Assembly: GCA_963797485.1 (NCBI GenBank)
Contig: CAWCPF010000003.1
Location: 186,001 to 250,000 of the forward strand
DNA: 64,000 nt
From: CAWAND01 sp963797485
GTDB taxonomy: Bacteria > Chloroflexota > Anaerolineae > Anaerolineales > E44-bin32
Direction: 5' to 3'
Both the position numbers and the translations under genes were made by a program. The notes beneath the pieces were generated by a model. That model saw only the letters and a list, made by a program, of their open reading frames with translations. It had not been told where the DNA came from and made no database searches. This document shows positions 23,569 through 31,081 of the stretch, one piece after another (position 1 is the stretch's first letter; each line of letters opens with the position of its first letter).

Positions 23569-24140
23569 CTACTGCGGCAGGCGGGCGATGTACGGGCAGC
23601 TGGCGGTAGTGCCCTTGGTGTTGAAGCCCGTAGCCCACCAGGAAATCGTCGGGGGCCTCAAAGCCGACATAGGCCAGAGGAATGCGGATCAGACGTCGGT
23701 GGGGCCGGTCCAGCAGCGCGGCCACATGGATGGTAGGCCGGCTGGCGGGGAATCAGTGAGCCGATCAGATGATGCAGCGTCAAGCCGGTGTCGACAATGT
23801 CCTCGACCAGCAAAACCGGCCGACCGCGGAGATCGGCCTCCAGATCCTTGACGATTTGGACCCGAGCGGGTTCGCCATCCGGCGGCCCGAACCGGCTTAG
23901 GGCCATGGTGTCGGTTTCGACCGGGATCGACAGCTCCCGCAGCAGGTCCCCCAGAAACAGGATCGCCCCGGGGAGCACGCCGACGATCAGGAGCGGCGCG
24001 CCGGCGTAGTCGGCCGAAATGTCCCCCGCCAGCCGGTGAATGGCGGCCTGAATCTGGTCCCGGTCGAAGACCACGGAACCCGAATCAAAATCCAACGGGC
24101 GCCCGTCGGCGCGGGTCGTAAGGTCAGAACTCTGAGGCAC
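23569..24140 (-). CDS. hpt: Hypoxanthine phosphoribosyltransferase, two frameshifts
   Basis: Purine-salvage enzyme forming IMP/GMP from hypoxanthine/guanine and PRPP. The N-terminal part has RDQIQAAIHRLAGDISADY and VGVLPGAILFLGDLLREL; the PRPP loop reads LLVEDIVDTGLTL near residue 112. Two extra bases interrupt it: one C too many at the run complementary to 23747-23750, after which VAALLDRPHRR continues, and one at 23594-23596, after which the family end YIARLPQ is followed by TAG at 23569. With both corrected the protein is about 189 residues, normal for HPRT, including DFLVGYGLQHQGHYRQLP. It overlaps the upstream gene by 17 bases, suggesting an operon. Confidence 0.85.
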
Positions 24141-24501
24141 CTAGCAAACCGGGGGCACGATCCTGAAGTCCATACTTAATGAGCAGGCCGCGCATCTGAC
24201 GCCGGTTGAGCAGACGGACTTCGACGCCGGGATACAGTTCGGTCAGACGGCGGAACTTATGATGCTTGCGGGTTATCGAAGACTGCCGCAGGGTCGTGAG
24301 CTCGACATACAAATCGAAGGGCGGCAAGTAGAAATCGGGCGTCACAGCTTCCTTGACCGCGCCCTGCGGGTCGTAGGCCAGCGGAAACGTTGTCGGCTCG
24401 TAGCACCAGGGGATTCCATAGTAGTCCAACAGGCGGGCGAACTCGGCCTCGATCGGGTGCGCGAAATCCTTGGGGGGGTTGGGGTTGGGAACGGGTTCCA
24501 C
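24124..24501 (-). CDS. Predicted PD-(D/E)XK-fold protein upstream of hpt
   Basis: A product of about 125 residues with a core resembling restriction-endonuclease-like folds: a helix with Glu (HPIEAEFARLLDYYGIPW), a strand TPDFYLPPFDLYVELTT giving a PD-(x)-ExT pattern in place of ExK, then KHHKFRRLTELYPGVEVRLLN. Catalysis is uncertain because the usual Lys is a Thr. The frame is open from GTG 24525, but a strong promoter lies within that segment, so GTG 24501 is preferred, about five bases from the predicted transcription start. It is the first gene of an operon with hpt. Confidence 0.6.
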   Translation of the reverse strand: MEPVPNPNPPKDFAHPIEAEFARLLDYYGIPWCYEPTTFPLAYDPQGAVKEAVTPDFYLPPFDLYVELTTLRQSSITRKHHKFRRLTELYPGVEVRLLNRRQMRGLLIKYGLQDRAPGLLGASEF

Positions 24502-24512
24502 GGTGGGTGGGG

Positions 24513-24541
24513 ATGATACCCCCACGGGGACGGCCTGTCAA
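24513..24541 (-). promoter_or_regulatory. Consensus promoter of the nuclease-fold/hpt operon
   Basis: On the minus strand TTGACA (24541-24536), exactly 17 bases, then TATCAT (24518-24513). Predicted initiation near 24506 leaves a leader of about five bases before GTG 24501. Confidence 0.65.
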
Positions 24542-24578
24542 ACCAGGCACCGCCACATCTGGGATAGCCCGATCCGAC

Positions 24579-24596
24579 TTGTGAAGGACTTCACAA
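24579..24596. promoter_or_regulatory. Perfect CRP/FNR-type palindrome upstream of the hpt-operon promoter
   Basis: TTGTGAAGGACTTCACAA is a perfect 18-base palindrome with the TGTGA-N6-TCACA core. Its centre lies about 81 bases upstream of the predicted transcription start, a distance used by class I CRP-type activators. It is also 50 bases from the end of the DUF1684 gene. Confidence 0.55.
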
Positions 24597-24646
24597 GGTA
24601 ATTGGGAGGTGCGGCGGCGCCATGGAGACGACCGGGCCGAAGCTGA

Positions 24647-25168
24647 TCATTCGTCGGAGGCAGGCGGGTGGAACACTTTTTCTCCGGCGCGGATCGGAAC
24701 GCCGACCCGGTTTTCCGGTGGCGTGATCGGGCACGACCAGGCCTCGTTGTAGGCACAGTACGGGTTGTAGGCCAGGTTGAAGTTGATCCGAAACCGGTTG
24801 TCGCCCAAAGGCTCCGGCTCGAGGTAGCGGCCGGCCCCGTAGGTCTCCTGGCCGCGTAGGGCGTCCACAAACGGCAGGAAGTAGCCGTGCTCGTTGTGAT
24901 ACACGGTTAGGCTGGCGGGGACGCCATCGACCTCGAAGTCGAAGCGGCCGAAGCGCTCATAGGTCTGAACGTCCCCGGTGGTGGTCTGCATCTGGACGGG
25001 CTGGGCCTCTTCGAACGGTGCCACCGGGACTTCCATGTCCAGGGCTGGATTCTCTGGGAAGTACTTCAGCCCCTGAAACACCTGTCGCTGGGCCAGGGTC
25101 AACGGACTTGAGAGCTCGTGCCGGAAGGTCTCGTCCTTGGATTGGCGAAAGTCGTCAAGCTCGGTCAT
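24647..25168 (-). CDS. DUF1684 family protein
   Basis: The 173-residue protein has the features of DUF1684: N-terminal SKDETFRHELSSPLTLAQR, FQGLKYFPENPALDMEV, a central beta region with TTTGDVQTYERFGRFDFEV, and the C-terminal signature NLAYNPYCAYNEAWSCPITP, which is conserved in the family. Biochemical function is unknown; no signal peptide is present. ATG 25168 is preceded by GGAGGCGC. Confidence 0.9.
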   Translation of the reverse strand: MTELDDFRQSKDETFRHELSSPLTLAQRQVFQGLKYFPENPALDMEVPVAPFEEAQPVQMQTTTGDVQTYERFGRFDFEVDGVPASLTVYHNEHGYFLPFVDALRGQETYGAGRYLEPEPLGDNRFRINFNLAYNPYCAYNEAWSCPITPPENRVGVPIRAGEKVFHPPASDE

Positions 25169-25317
25169 GCATGCGCCTCCAGGTGGGCCGCGAATTCCTC
25201 GGTGACAAGCCCTGGCATGCTAGCTGACCGCCGTTGACGGGAGGTCAGCGCCCACATGCGGTCTATGTTAACCTTCTTCTTGCGGACCGGCCGTAAGATG
25301 AACCCGATATTGTTCGA

Positions 25318-25333
25318 CGCCCCTCTTGGGGCG
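25318..25333 (+). promoter_or_regulatory. Hairpin in the dnaK leader
   Basis: CGCCCC (25318-25323) and GGGGCG (25328-25333) form a compact stem with a TCTT loop, about 30 bases before the dnaK start. No CIRCE element (TTAGCACTC-N9-GAGTGCTAA) is present in the leader, so HrcA control is not supported by the sequence. Confidence 0.35.
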
Positions 25334-25364
25334 ATCCGAGACTTTTGAGCTGAGGTGAACAGAC

Positions 25365-27248
25365 ATGTCGAAGATTATCGGAATCGACCTTGGGACGACC
25401 AACAGTGTCGGAGCCGTGATGGAAGCCGGCGATCCGGCCGTAATCCCAACGGCCGAAGGCGGGCGGCTGGTTCCATCCATCGTCGCCTTCAACAAGAATG
25501 GCGAACGCATGGTCGGCCAAACCGCCAAGCGGCAGGCTGTGGTCAACTCTGAAAACACAATCTACTCGATCAAGCGCATGATCGGGCGCCGGTTCGACGA
25601 GGTCGAGCAGGAACGCAAGATGGTGTCCTACGACACCGTCGAAGGTCCGAGCAACGAGGTTCTGGTGAAGGTGCCGGCCACCGACCGCGAGTACACGCCG
25701 CAGGAGATTTCGGCCATGATCCTGGCCAAGATCAAGCAGGATGCCGAGGCCTACCTGGGCGAACCGGTGAGCAAGGCTGTCATCACCGTGCCCGCCTACT
25801 TCAACGACGCACAGCGCCAGGCCACCAAGGACGCGGGGAAGATCGCCGGCCTGGAGGTCATGCGCATCATCAACGAACCCACGGCGGCTGCCCTGGCCTA
25901 CGGCCTGGACAAGAAGGAAAACGAAGTCATCCTGGTCTTCGACCTGGGTGGCGGCACCTTCGACGTCAGCCTGCTGGAGGTCGGCGATGGCGTGATCGAG
26001 GTCAAGGCCACCAACGGTGACACTCACCTGGGCGGCGATGACTGGGATCAACGCATCGTCAACCACATCGCCGATGAGTATAAGAAGGACCAGGGCATCG
26101 ACCTGCGCGGCGACCGGCAAGCGCTCCAGCGGTTGCGCGAGGCGGCCGAGAGGGCCAAGATCGAGCTGTCCTCGGTGACCGAGACCGAGATCAACTTGCC
26201 CTTCGTGACGGCAGACGCCACCGGCCCCAAGCACCTGCAAATGAAGCTGACGCGCTCCAAGCTCGAGCAGCTGACCGAGGATTTGGTTCAGCGGCTTCGG
26301 GGACCGTTTGAATTGGTCCTCAAGGACGGCAGCGTCCTGACGCACCAATTGGACGAGGTCGTGCTCGTCGGCGGCGCCACGCGCATGCCGATGGTCCAGG
26401 ATCTGGTCCGCGAGCTGACCGGTAAGGATCCCCACAAGGGTGTCAATCCGGACGAGGTCGTGGCCGTCGGCGCCGCCATCCAGGGCGGCGTGCTGGGCGG
26501 GGAGGTCAAGGATGTCCTGCTGCTCGACGTGACGCCCCTCTCCCTGGGGGTCGAAACGCTGGGTGGCGTAATGACACCCCTGATCGAGCGCAACACGACC
26601 ATCCCGGTCAAGAAATCGGAGATCTTCTCTACGGCCGAGGACAGCCAGACAGCCGTGGATATCCATGTGCTCCAGGGCGAGCGTACCATAGCCAGCGATA
26701 ACATGAGCCTGGGCCGATTCCGGCTGGAAGGTATTCCGTCGGCGCCGCGCGGGGTGCCTCAGGTCGAGGTCACCTTCGACATCGACGCCAACGGGATTAT
26801 CAATGTCTCGGCCAAGGATAAGGCCACCGGGCGGGAGCAAAAGGTCACCATCACCGCCTCCACCAACCTGTCCGAACAGGACATCGACCGGATGGTCAAC
26901 GAGGCCAAGCAGCACCGCACCGATGATGAAAAGCGCCGTGAGCTGGTGGACGCCCGCAACGCCGGCGACAGCACCGCCTACCAGGCGGAGAAGACCCTCA
27001 AGGAGCTTGGCGACAAGGTCCCGGCCGACGATCGCAACAAGATCGAAGAGCAAATTCAATCCCTGAGGCAAGCCCTGCAGGGCGAAGACATCAGCCGGAT
27101 CAAGACCTTGACCGAGCAGGTGCAGCAGGCAAGTTACGCGCTCGGCCAGCAGCTGCAGGCGGACCGCCAGTCAGCTACCCCTCCGGCGGAGGGGGCCACG
27201 GATCAGCCGGAAGGCGATGTCGTCGAAGGCGAGTTTCGAGAGGCGTGA
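25365..27248 (+). CDS. dnaK: Chaperone DnaK (Hsp70)
   Basis: The 627-residue Hsp70 is complete. Its ATPase domain (residues 1-385) contains IGIDLGTTNSVGAV, the NEPTAAALAYGLDKK block and LVFDLGGGTFDVSLLEVGDG. The substrate-binding domain has the LLDVTPLSLGVETLGGVMT start and the interdomain region, followed by a helical lid (SEQDIDRMVNEAKQH) and a Q/E-rich tail. It folds nascent and stressed proteins using ATP with GrpE and DnaJ, neither of which is adjacent. Start ATG 25365 follows GAGGTGA. A terminator at 27280 closes a single-gene unit. Confidence 0.97.
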   Translation: MSKIIGIDLGTTNSVGAVMEAGDPAVIPTAEGGRLVPSIVAFNKNGERMVGQTAKRQAVVNSENTIYSIKRMIGRRFDEVEQERKMVSYDTVEGPSNEVLVKVPATDREYTPQEISAMILAKIKQDAEAYLGEPVSKAVITVPAYFNDAQRQATKDAGKIAGLEVMRIINEPTAAALAYGLDKKENEVILVFDLGGGTFDVSLLEVGDGVIEVKATNGDTHLGGDDWDQRIVNHIADEYKKDQGIDLRGDRQALQRLREAAERAKIELSSVTETEINLPFVTADATGPKHLQMKLTRSKLEQLTEDLVQRLRGPFELVLKDGSVLTHQLDEVVLVGGATRMPMVQDLVRELTGKDPHKGVNPDEVVAVGAAIQGGVLGGEVKDVLLLDVTPLSLGVETLGGVMTPLIERNTTIPVKKSEIFSTAEDSQTAVDIHVLQGERTIASDNMSLGRFRLEGIPSAPRGVPQVEVTFDIDANGIINVSAKDKATGREQKVTITASTNLSEQDIDRMVNEAKQHRTDDEKRRELVDARNAGDSTAYQAEKTLKELGDKVPADDRNKIEEQIQSLRQALQGEDISRIKTLTEQVQQASYALGQQLQADRQSATPPAEGATDQPEGDVVEGEFREA

Positions 27249-27279
27249 TAGACGCAAGGCCACACAGAGCAACCCACGA

Positions 27280-27303
27280 GGGCCGTCCCAGCAGGGGCGG
27301 CCC
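27280..27303 (+). terminator. Intrinsic terminator of dnaK
   Basis: GGGCCGTCCC (27280-27289) and GGGGCGGCCC (27294-27303) form a 10-bp stem with one G-U pair and an AGCA loop, followed by TTTCGCTTTC. Confidence 0.75.
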
Positions 27304-27396
27304 TTTCGCTTTCATCTCCACCGCCTGCCTCAAGTTGACCGCGAACGGAGTCAGGCCGCCCCTCGAAAACACAGGGGAGATGACGACCGCGATCGG

Positions 27397-27510
27397 CCTC
27401 ACCCCCCGGCTCCTTGGACCACGATCCCCTTCCCCTGGGTTGGCTGCCAGCAGCTTAGATCCAGCTCATCCCAGACGGAGGGGTAAGGGGTGGGGGTAGA
27501 CGCGCCACCC
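27397..27510. repeat. Dispersed inverted-repeat element, copy 5 (degenerate)
   Basis: CCCCTTCCCCTGGGTTGGCT (from 27426) faces CCCAGACGGAGGGG (27470-27483), with a CCTCACCCCCC left flank and a GTAGACGCGCC right end matching the other copies. Arms are no longer fully complementary. It fills most of the 404 bases between dnaK and the BON gene; the remainder contains another GGGGCTGTCCC segment near 27,553 and the BON promoter. Confidence 0.55.
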
Positions 27511-27613
27511 GGGTTGGAGCCCGGCCGGGAAGTGGGTTTCAATACGGAGAAGGGGCTGTCCCTGCAGCGTGTGAGACAGAGCCGTTCACTGATCTTGAGC
27601 CTCGCGGGCCATG

Positions 27614-27619
27614 TATAAT
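27614..27619 (+). promoter_or_regulatory. -10 element of the BON-protein gene
   Basis: TATAAT at 27614-27619 is 34 bases before ATG 27653. No good -35 at 17 bases. AGGAGG at 27639-27644 is the ribosome-binding site. Confidence 0.45.
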
Positions 27620-27652
27620 CCTCCACACGCACCACGCCAGGAGGCGTCTCAC

Positions 27653-28108
27653 ATGACCGCTGCAACCCCGCGCCCGGTTGACCCAAGAGACCTCCAGGGT
27701 CTCATTGAAGACGCCCTTTGGGACTACGAACCCGTCCGCAGCAGTGACGTCCCCCTGAAGCTGCACGTGACCGACCTTGGCCGGGTAGGCCTGCGGGGGT
27801 GGGTCCGTTCGAGGGTGATCAAGGACAACATCGAAGCCATCGTCTCCGGCGTGCCGGGGGTGGCGGCCGTTGAGAACGAGCTGCTGGCCGACTCCGATCT
27901 GGAGATCTGGGCCGCACGGGCGCTGGCCGACGCCCCCGGGCTGGGCGAGCTGCCGCCGGGGAGATTGATTGTGCGCGCTCATCTCGGCGCGGTGGGGCTG
28001 GTCGGACACATTCCGGATGAAGCCACTCGGCAGGCGGTCGCGGGAGTGGTGGGGACGATGCCCGGGGTCCGGCGTGTGGTTGATAACATGCAGGTGAGCC
28101 AATCGTAG
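27653..28108 (+). CDS. Double BON-domain protein
   Basis: The 151-residue cytosolic protein has two BON modules: residues about 35-80 (LGRVGLRGWVRSRVIKDNIE, then VPGVAAVENEL) and about 100-148 (LGAVGLVGHIPDEATRQAVA, then MPGVRRVVDNM). BON domains bind phospholipid or associate with membranes and mechanosensitive channels. There is no signal peptide. Start ATG 27653 sits eight bases after AGGAGG; the frame extending to 27611 starts upstream of the -10 and is not used. Confidence 0.85.
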   Translation: MTAATPRPVDPRDLQGLIEDALWDYEPVRSSDVPLKLHVTDLGRVGLRGWVRSRVIKDNIEAIVSGVPGVAAVENELLADSDLEIWAARALADAPGLGELPPGRLIVRAHLGAVGLVGHIPDEATRQAVAGVVGTMPGVRRVVDNMQVSQS

Positions 28109-28129
28109 GGTAAGGGTAGGGTCGATTTC

Positions 28130-28158
28130 TTGTCACTGTCTTGGCCGGGTCTTATAAT
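28130..28158 (+). promoter_or_regulatory. ilvE promoter
   Basis: TTGTCA (28130-28135), exactly 17 bases, TATAAT (28153-28158). Predicted start near 28165, giving a leader of about 77 bases to the GTG at 28242. Confidence 0.65.
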
Positions 28159-28179
28159 GAAATCGCCAGGTCGGTGTGC

Positions 28180-28245
28180 ATGATGAACAAACGAATTTCC
28201 TCGTTCTGCCTGCAAAGGTGCCTGGTAGGAGGTATGCCAGCGTGA
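28180..28245 (+). CDS. Possible leader peptide coupled to ilvE
   Basis: A 21-codon ORF, beginning MMNKRISS, lies wholly within the ilvE leader and includes Ile, two Leu and a Val. Its TGA (28243-28245) overlaps the ilvE GTG (28242-28244), so ribosomes finishing it would reinitiate on ilvE. It could be an attenuation or coupling peptide for branched-chain amino acids, but the enrichment in Ile/Leu/Val codons is modest and no terminator hairpin was seen. Confidence 0.3.
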   Translation: MMNKRISSFCLQRCLVGGMPA

Positions 28246-29186
28246 CCCTTCCGAAGTATGCCTATTTCCGCGGGGACATCGTGCCCTATGATCAGGCCAA
28301 AGTCGGCATCATGAACCACACGCTGAACTACGGGACGGGTGCGTTCGGCGGTGTGCGGGGCTACTGGAACAGCGAGTCCAAACAGCTATTTGTCTTCCGG
28401 GGCCTCGACCATTTCATTCGACTGCTTGACTTGGCTAAACTGCTGGCCTGCGAGGTCAGCTTATCGGCTGAGGCGCTGCGGGATATTGCTTTGGAACTGC
28501 TGCGGACGGAGGGTTATCGGGAAGACTGCTACCTCCGTCCGCTGGTTTACAAGGCCGACGAGATCATCGGGGTGCGGCTGCATGACCTGACGGACGAGGT
28601 CGCCATGTTCGCTGTTCCCTTCGGCCGGTATGTTGAGCGCGACGAAGGTGCCCATGTCACCATTTCGGCGTGGCGGCGGATTGACGACAACATGATTCCG
28701 GCGTGTGGCAAGATCACCGGGGCGTATGTCAATTCGGCGTTGGTCAAGACCGACGCCATCCGCGGCGGGTTCGACGAAGCGCTGGTGCTGAATGTCGACG
28801 GGCACGTATCGGAGGGGAGCGCCGAAAACCTGTTCATGCTCAAGTTCGGCAAACTGGTCACCCCGCCCGTGACGGACAACATCCTCGAGGGCATCACCCG
28901 GCGCACCATCATGGTGCTGGCCAGGGACGAGCTGGGCATGGAAGTCGTCGAGCGGTCAATCGACCGAACCGAGATATACCTGGCCGATGAGCTGTTCATG
29001 ACCGGCACGGCCGCTCAAGTGACGGCGATCACGCGCGTCGATCATCGCCCGGTCGGGACCGGCGTCATGGGACCGCTGACCACCAAGCTCCGCCGACTCT
29101 ACGACGACACTGTTCGAGGTCGGCTGCCGGCTTACCGGGATTGGAACACGCCGGTGTATGTTGAAGAGCGTTCGACTGTCGGCTGA
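28242..29186 (+). CDS. ilvE: Branched-chain amino-acid aminotransferase
   Basis: The 314-residue fold-type IV PLP enzyme catalyses the last step of Val/Leu/Ile synthesis. Visible family features are YFRGDIVPYDQAKVGIMNHTLNYG at the N-terminus, YLRPLVYKADEIIGV, the PLP-Lys segment CGKITGAYVNSALVK near residue 158, EGSAENLFM (the conserved Glu near 196) and FMTGTAAQVTAI. GTG 28242 is chosen because AGGAGG lies nine bases upstream (28227-28232) and homologues begin near here; the frame is also open to GTG 28176, which would add 22 residues. Confidence 0.93.
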   Translation: MTLPKYAYFRGDIVPYDQAKVGIMNHTLNYGTGAFGGVRGYWNSESKQLFVFRGLDHFIRLLDLAKLLACEVSLSAEALRDIALELLRTEGYREDCYLRPLVYKADEIIGVRLHDLTDEVAMFAVPFGRYVERDEGAHVTISAWRRIDDNMIPACGKITGAYVNSALVKTDAIRGGFDEALVLNVDGHVSEGSAENLFMLKFGKLVTPPVTDNILEGITRRTIMVLARDELGMEVVERSIDRTEIYLADELFMTGTAAQVTAITRVDHRPVGTGVMGPLTTKLRRLYDDTVRGRLPAYRDWNTPVYVEERSTVG

Positions 29187-29221
29187 AACCGGCTCAAGCC
29201 AGGACCTCGCTGCCACCGCAC

Positions 29222-30127
29222 ATGGAATTCAAGCCCCCGCGTGCGAGGTACTCTGATCGGGATCGGTTTTCCTGGTCGTCCTCGGCTCGGCCATGGCTTT
29301 CGGTTTGGGCCGAATGGACGTCTCCCCGGTCACACCCTGGATCATCCTGTGGGTTCTCCTGCCCCTGGTCTGCCTGCCTATGGCGGGCCTGGTGATCTAC
29401 CGCCTCTACGGGCTGTGGACGGCTCGTTTTCGGCTCGATGGCGAGGGCTTCTACCTGTGGTGGGGGTTGAGTTTCGAGCAGATCCCGCTGGACCAGGTTG
29501 ATGCGGTCCAGCCCGTCACACCCGAGTTTGCAGGCGTGGCCTTGGCGCCGGGTCTCTGGTGGCCCGGCTGCGCCGTGACCCATGCCCAGCTTGGCCAGGG
29601 CGCGCCGGCGGAGGTCTTTGCCGGAGGCGACCCCCGCTCGGGCGTGCTGGTGCGCACCGTCAACAAGGCCTTCCTCGTCACGCCCGCCCAATCCGATAGG
29701 TTTGTGAATTCTTTCACAGAGGCCACTCGCCAGGGATCGCTGCGCCCCATCCCCGCCCAGTCGCATCGGCCCGACTTCCTGGTGGGAAGGGTATGGTCCG
29801 ATCCCTGGGCTCGAGGCTCTGATGGTATTAGGGGCGGTCATCCCGCTCCTGCTGCTGGCCTTTGTCGGCTGGCGGGCGTCGATGTTGGTCGGGCCGGTGC
29901 CGTTTGGCTTTGACCAGTTCGGCAGCCCCGATCCGTTGGCGCCCCCGGGCCGGCTGCTGCTTCTGCCGTTGATGGCCGGGTTTGTCTGGCTGGCCGATGC
30001 CATGCTCGGGATATGGCTTTATCAGGCGCCGGACCGGCGCGGCCTGGCCTATACTGTGTGGCTGGCGGCTGTAATCAGTGGTGGGCTTCTGGCGGGAGCC
30101 GCTCTCCAATTGATATCCCAAGCTTGA
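29222..30127 (+). CDS. PH-like membrane protein, two frameshifts
   Basis: Three frames together give one plausible protein. ATG 29222 starts MEFKPPRARYSDRDRF and needs one extra T in the TTTT at about 29265 to continue FLVVLGSAMAFGLGRM. The second part (from 29293) has two helices and a beta-rich bacterial PH-like segment (FRLDGEGFYLWWGLSFEQIP). At about 29813 an extra G must be skipped to enter the third part, which starts ALMVLGAVIPLLLLAF and holds two or three further helices up to the stop at 30127. Rejoined about 300 residues. Family assignment is tentative; the ATG at 29293 is the fallback start if the first shift is not real. Confidence 0.55.
29702..29719. promoter_or_regulatory. CRP/FNR-type palindrome inside a coding region
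   Basis: TTGTGAATTCTTTCACAG has the TGTGA-N6-TCACA core but lies inside the PH-like gene and not near an obvious promoter. It is included because it belongs to the same sequence family; regulatory function is doubtful. Confidence 0.25.
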
Positions 30128-30155
30128 CGGGGTTCTGTCCACCGTCGGCCGACGT

Positions 30156-30186
30156 TTTTCCACAAGCACCCGGCAGGTTATCCACA
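30156..30186. promoter_or_regulatory. Pair of DnaA-box-like sequences
   Basis: TTTTCCACA (30156-30164) and TTATCCACA (30178-30186, a perfect TTATNCACA box) lie 22 bases apart in the same orientation, with TCTGTCCACC about 22 bases further upstream as a third weaker match. They sit in the short gap before the DUF92 gene. They may mark DnaA binding at this promoter or titration; no replication-origin genes are nearby. Confidence 0.45.
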
Positions 30187-30209
30187 GGTTGCGGGCATCA
30201 CGGGGAGAG

Positions 30210-31007
30210 ATGGGGTTACAACTTCTACTAGGTTGTGCGCTGGCGCTGGTCGTGGCGGTCGCCAGCTACCAGGCTGGGGCTCTGTCGGCTTCCGGCGCGT
30301 GGGCGGCCTGGGCGATAGGCAGCCTGACATTCGGATTGGGTGGCTGGCCGGCCGCCGCACTTCTGCTGGCCTTCTTTGTCTCGTCCAGTGCCTTGTCAGC
30401 CGTCGGCCGAGCCACCAAACAGCGCCTGGCGGAGAAATTCTCCAAAGATTCCCGCCGTGACGCCGGACAGGTCCTGGCCAACGGGAGCCTGGCGGCGGTT
30501 CTGGCGGTTGGCTTCGGGCTGCAGGGTTCCGGCCTGTGGTTGACCGCCATGGCCGGCGCGCTGGCGGCCGCTAACGCCGACACATGGGCGACCGAGTTGG
30601 GTGTGCTGTCAAACGCGCCTCCAAGGCGTATCACCGGGGGCGCGCCGGTGGAGCCTGGGACCTCGGGGGCAGTGAGCGGCCTGGGGATGCTGGCGGCCCT
30701 GGCGGGCGCAGGGCTGATCGGGTTACTGGACGGCGGCCTCCAGGGACGGCTGATGCCGGCCTTGATCGTCACGAGCGCGGGCCTGGCCGGGTCTTTGGCC
30801 GACAGCCTGCTCGGCGCCACGGTCCAGGCGATCTATTGGTGTCCGGGCTGCGGGCGGGAAACCGAGCGGCACCCGCGGCACGTGTGCGGCACGCCTACGC
30901 ACCGGGTCCGCGGCTGGCGCTGGTTGGACAACGACGGGGTGAATTTCGCGGCCACGTTGGTCGGGGGCGGGCTGGGTGCTGGACTTGCGGCGTTGTTGCA
31001 GGCTTGA
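30210..31007 (+). CDS. DUF92 family membrane protein
   Basis: The 265-residue protein has seven or so helices and the DUF92 pattern: GAWAAWAIGSLTFGLGGWP, the charged loop FFVSSSALSAVGRATKQ, RDAGQVLANGSLAAVLA near 90, ANADTWATELGVLS near 123 and SLADSLLGATVQA near 195. Plant relatives in this family are phytol/phytyl-phosphate kinases (VTE6), so a CTP-dependent lipid kinase role is possible. It has a CPGCGRETERHPRHVCG insert, a possible zinc site. ATG 30210 follows GGGGAG closely; TTG 30189 is an alternative start. Confidence 0.85.
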   Translation: MGLQLLLGCALALVVAVASYQAGALSASGAWAAWAIGSLTFGLGGWPAAALLLAFFVSSSALSAVGRATKQRLAEKFSKDSRRDAGQVLANGSLAAVLAVGFGLQGSGLWLTAMAGALAAANADTWATELGVLSNAPPRRITGGAPVEPGTSGAVSGLGMLAALAGAGLIGLLDGGLQGRLMPALIVTSAGLAGSLADSLLGATVQAIYWCPGCGRETERHPRHVCGTPTHRVRGWRWLDNDGVNFAATLVGGGLGAGLAALLQA

Positions 31008-31081
31008 AGACCCGTTTGCCAATGTCGTAATAGAATGAAAGCGCGGCGGTGGGTTGGGGCCGGATTTGGAGGCGACCCGCG

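Noticed and set aside
25169..25364. CIRCE element ahead of dnaK
   Set aside because: No TTAGCACTC inverted repeat is present; only a short GC hairpin was found.
30156..30186. Replication origin
   Set aside because: Only two good DnaA boxes, no AT-rich unwinding region, and no dnaA, dnaN or gyrase genes nearby.
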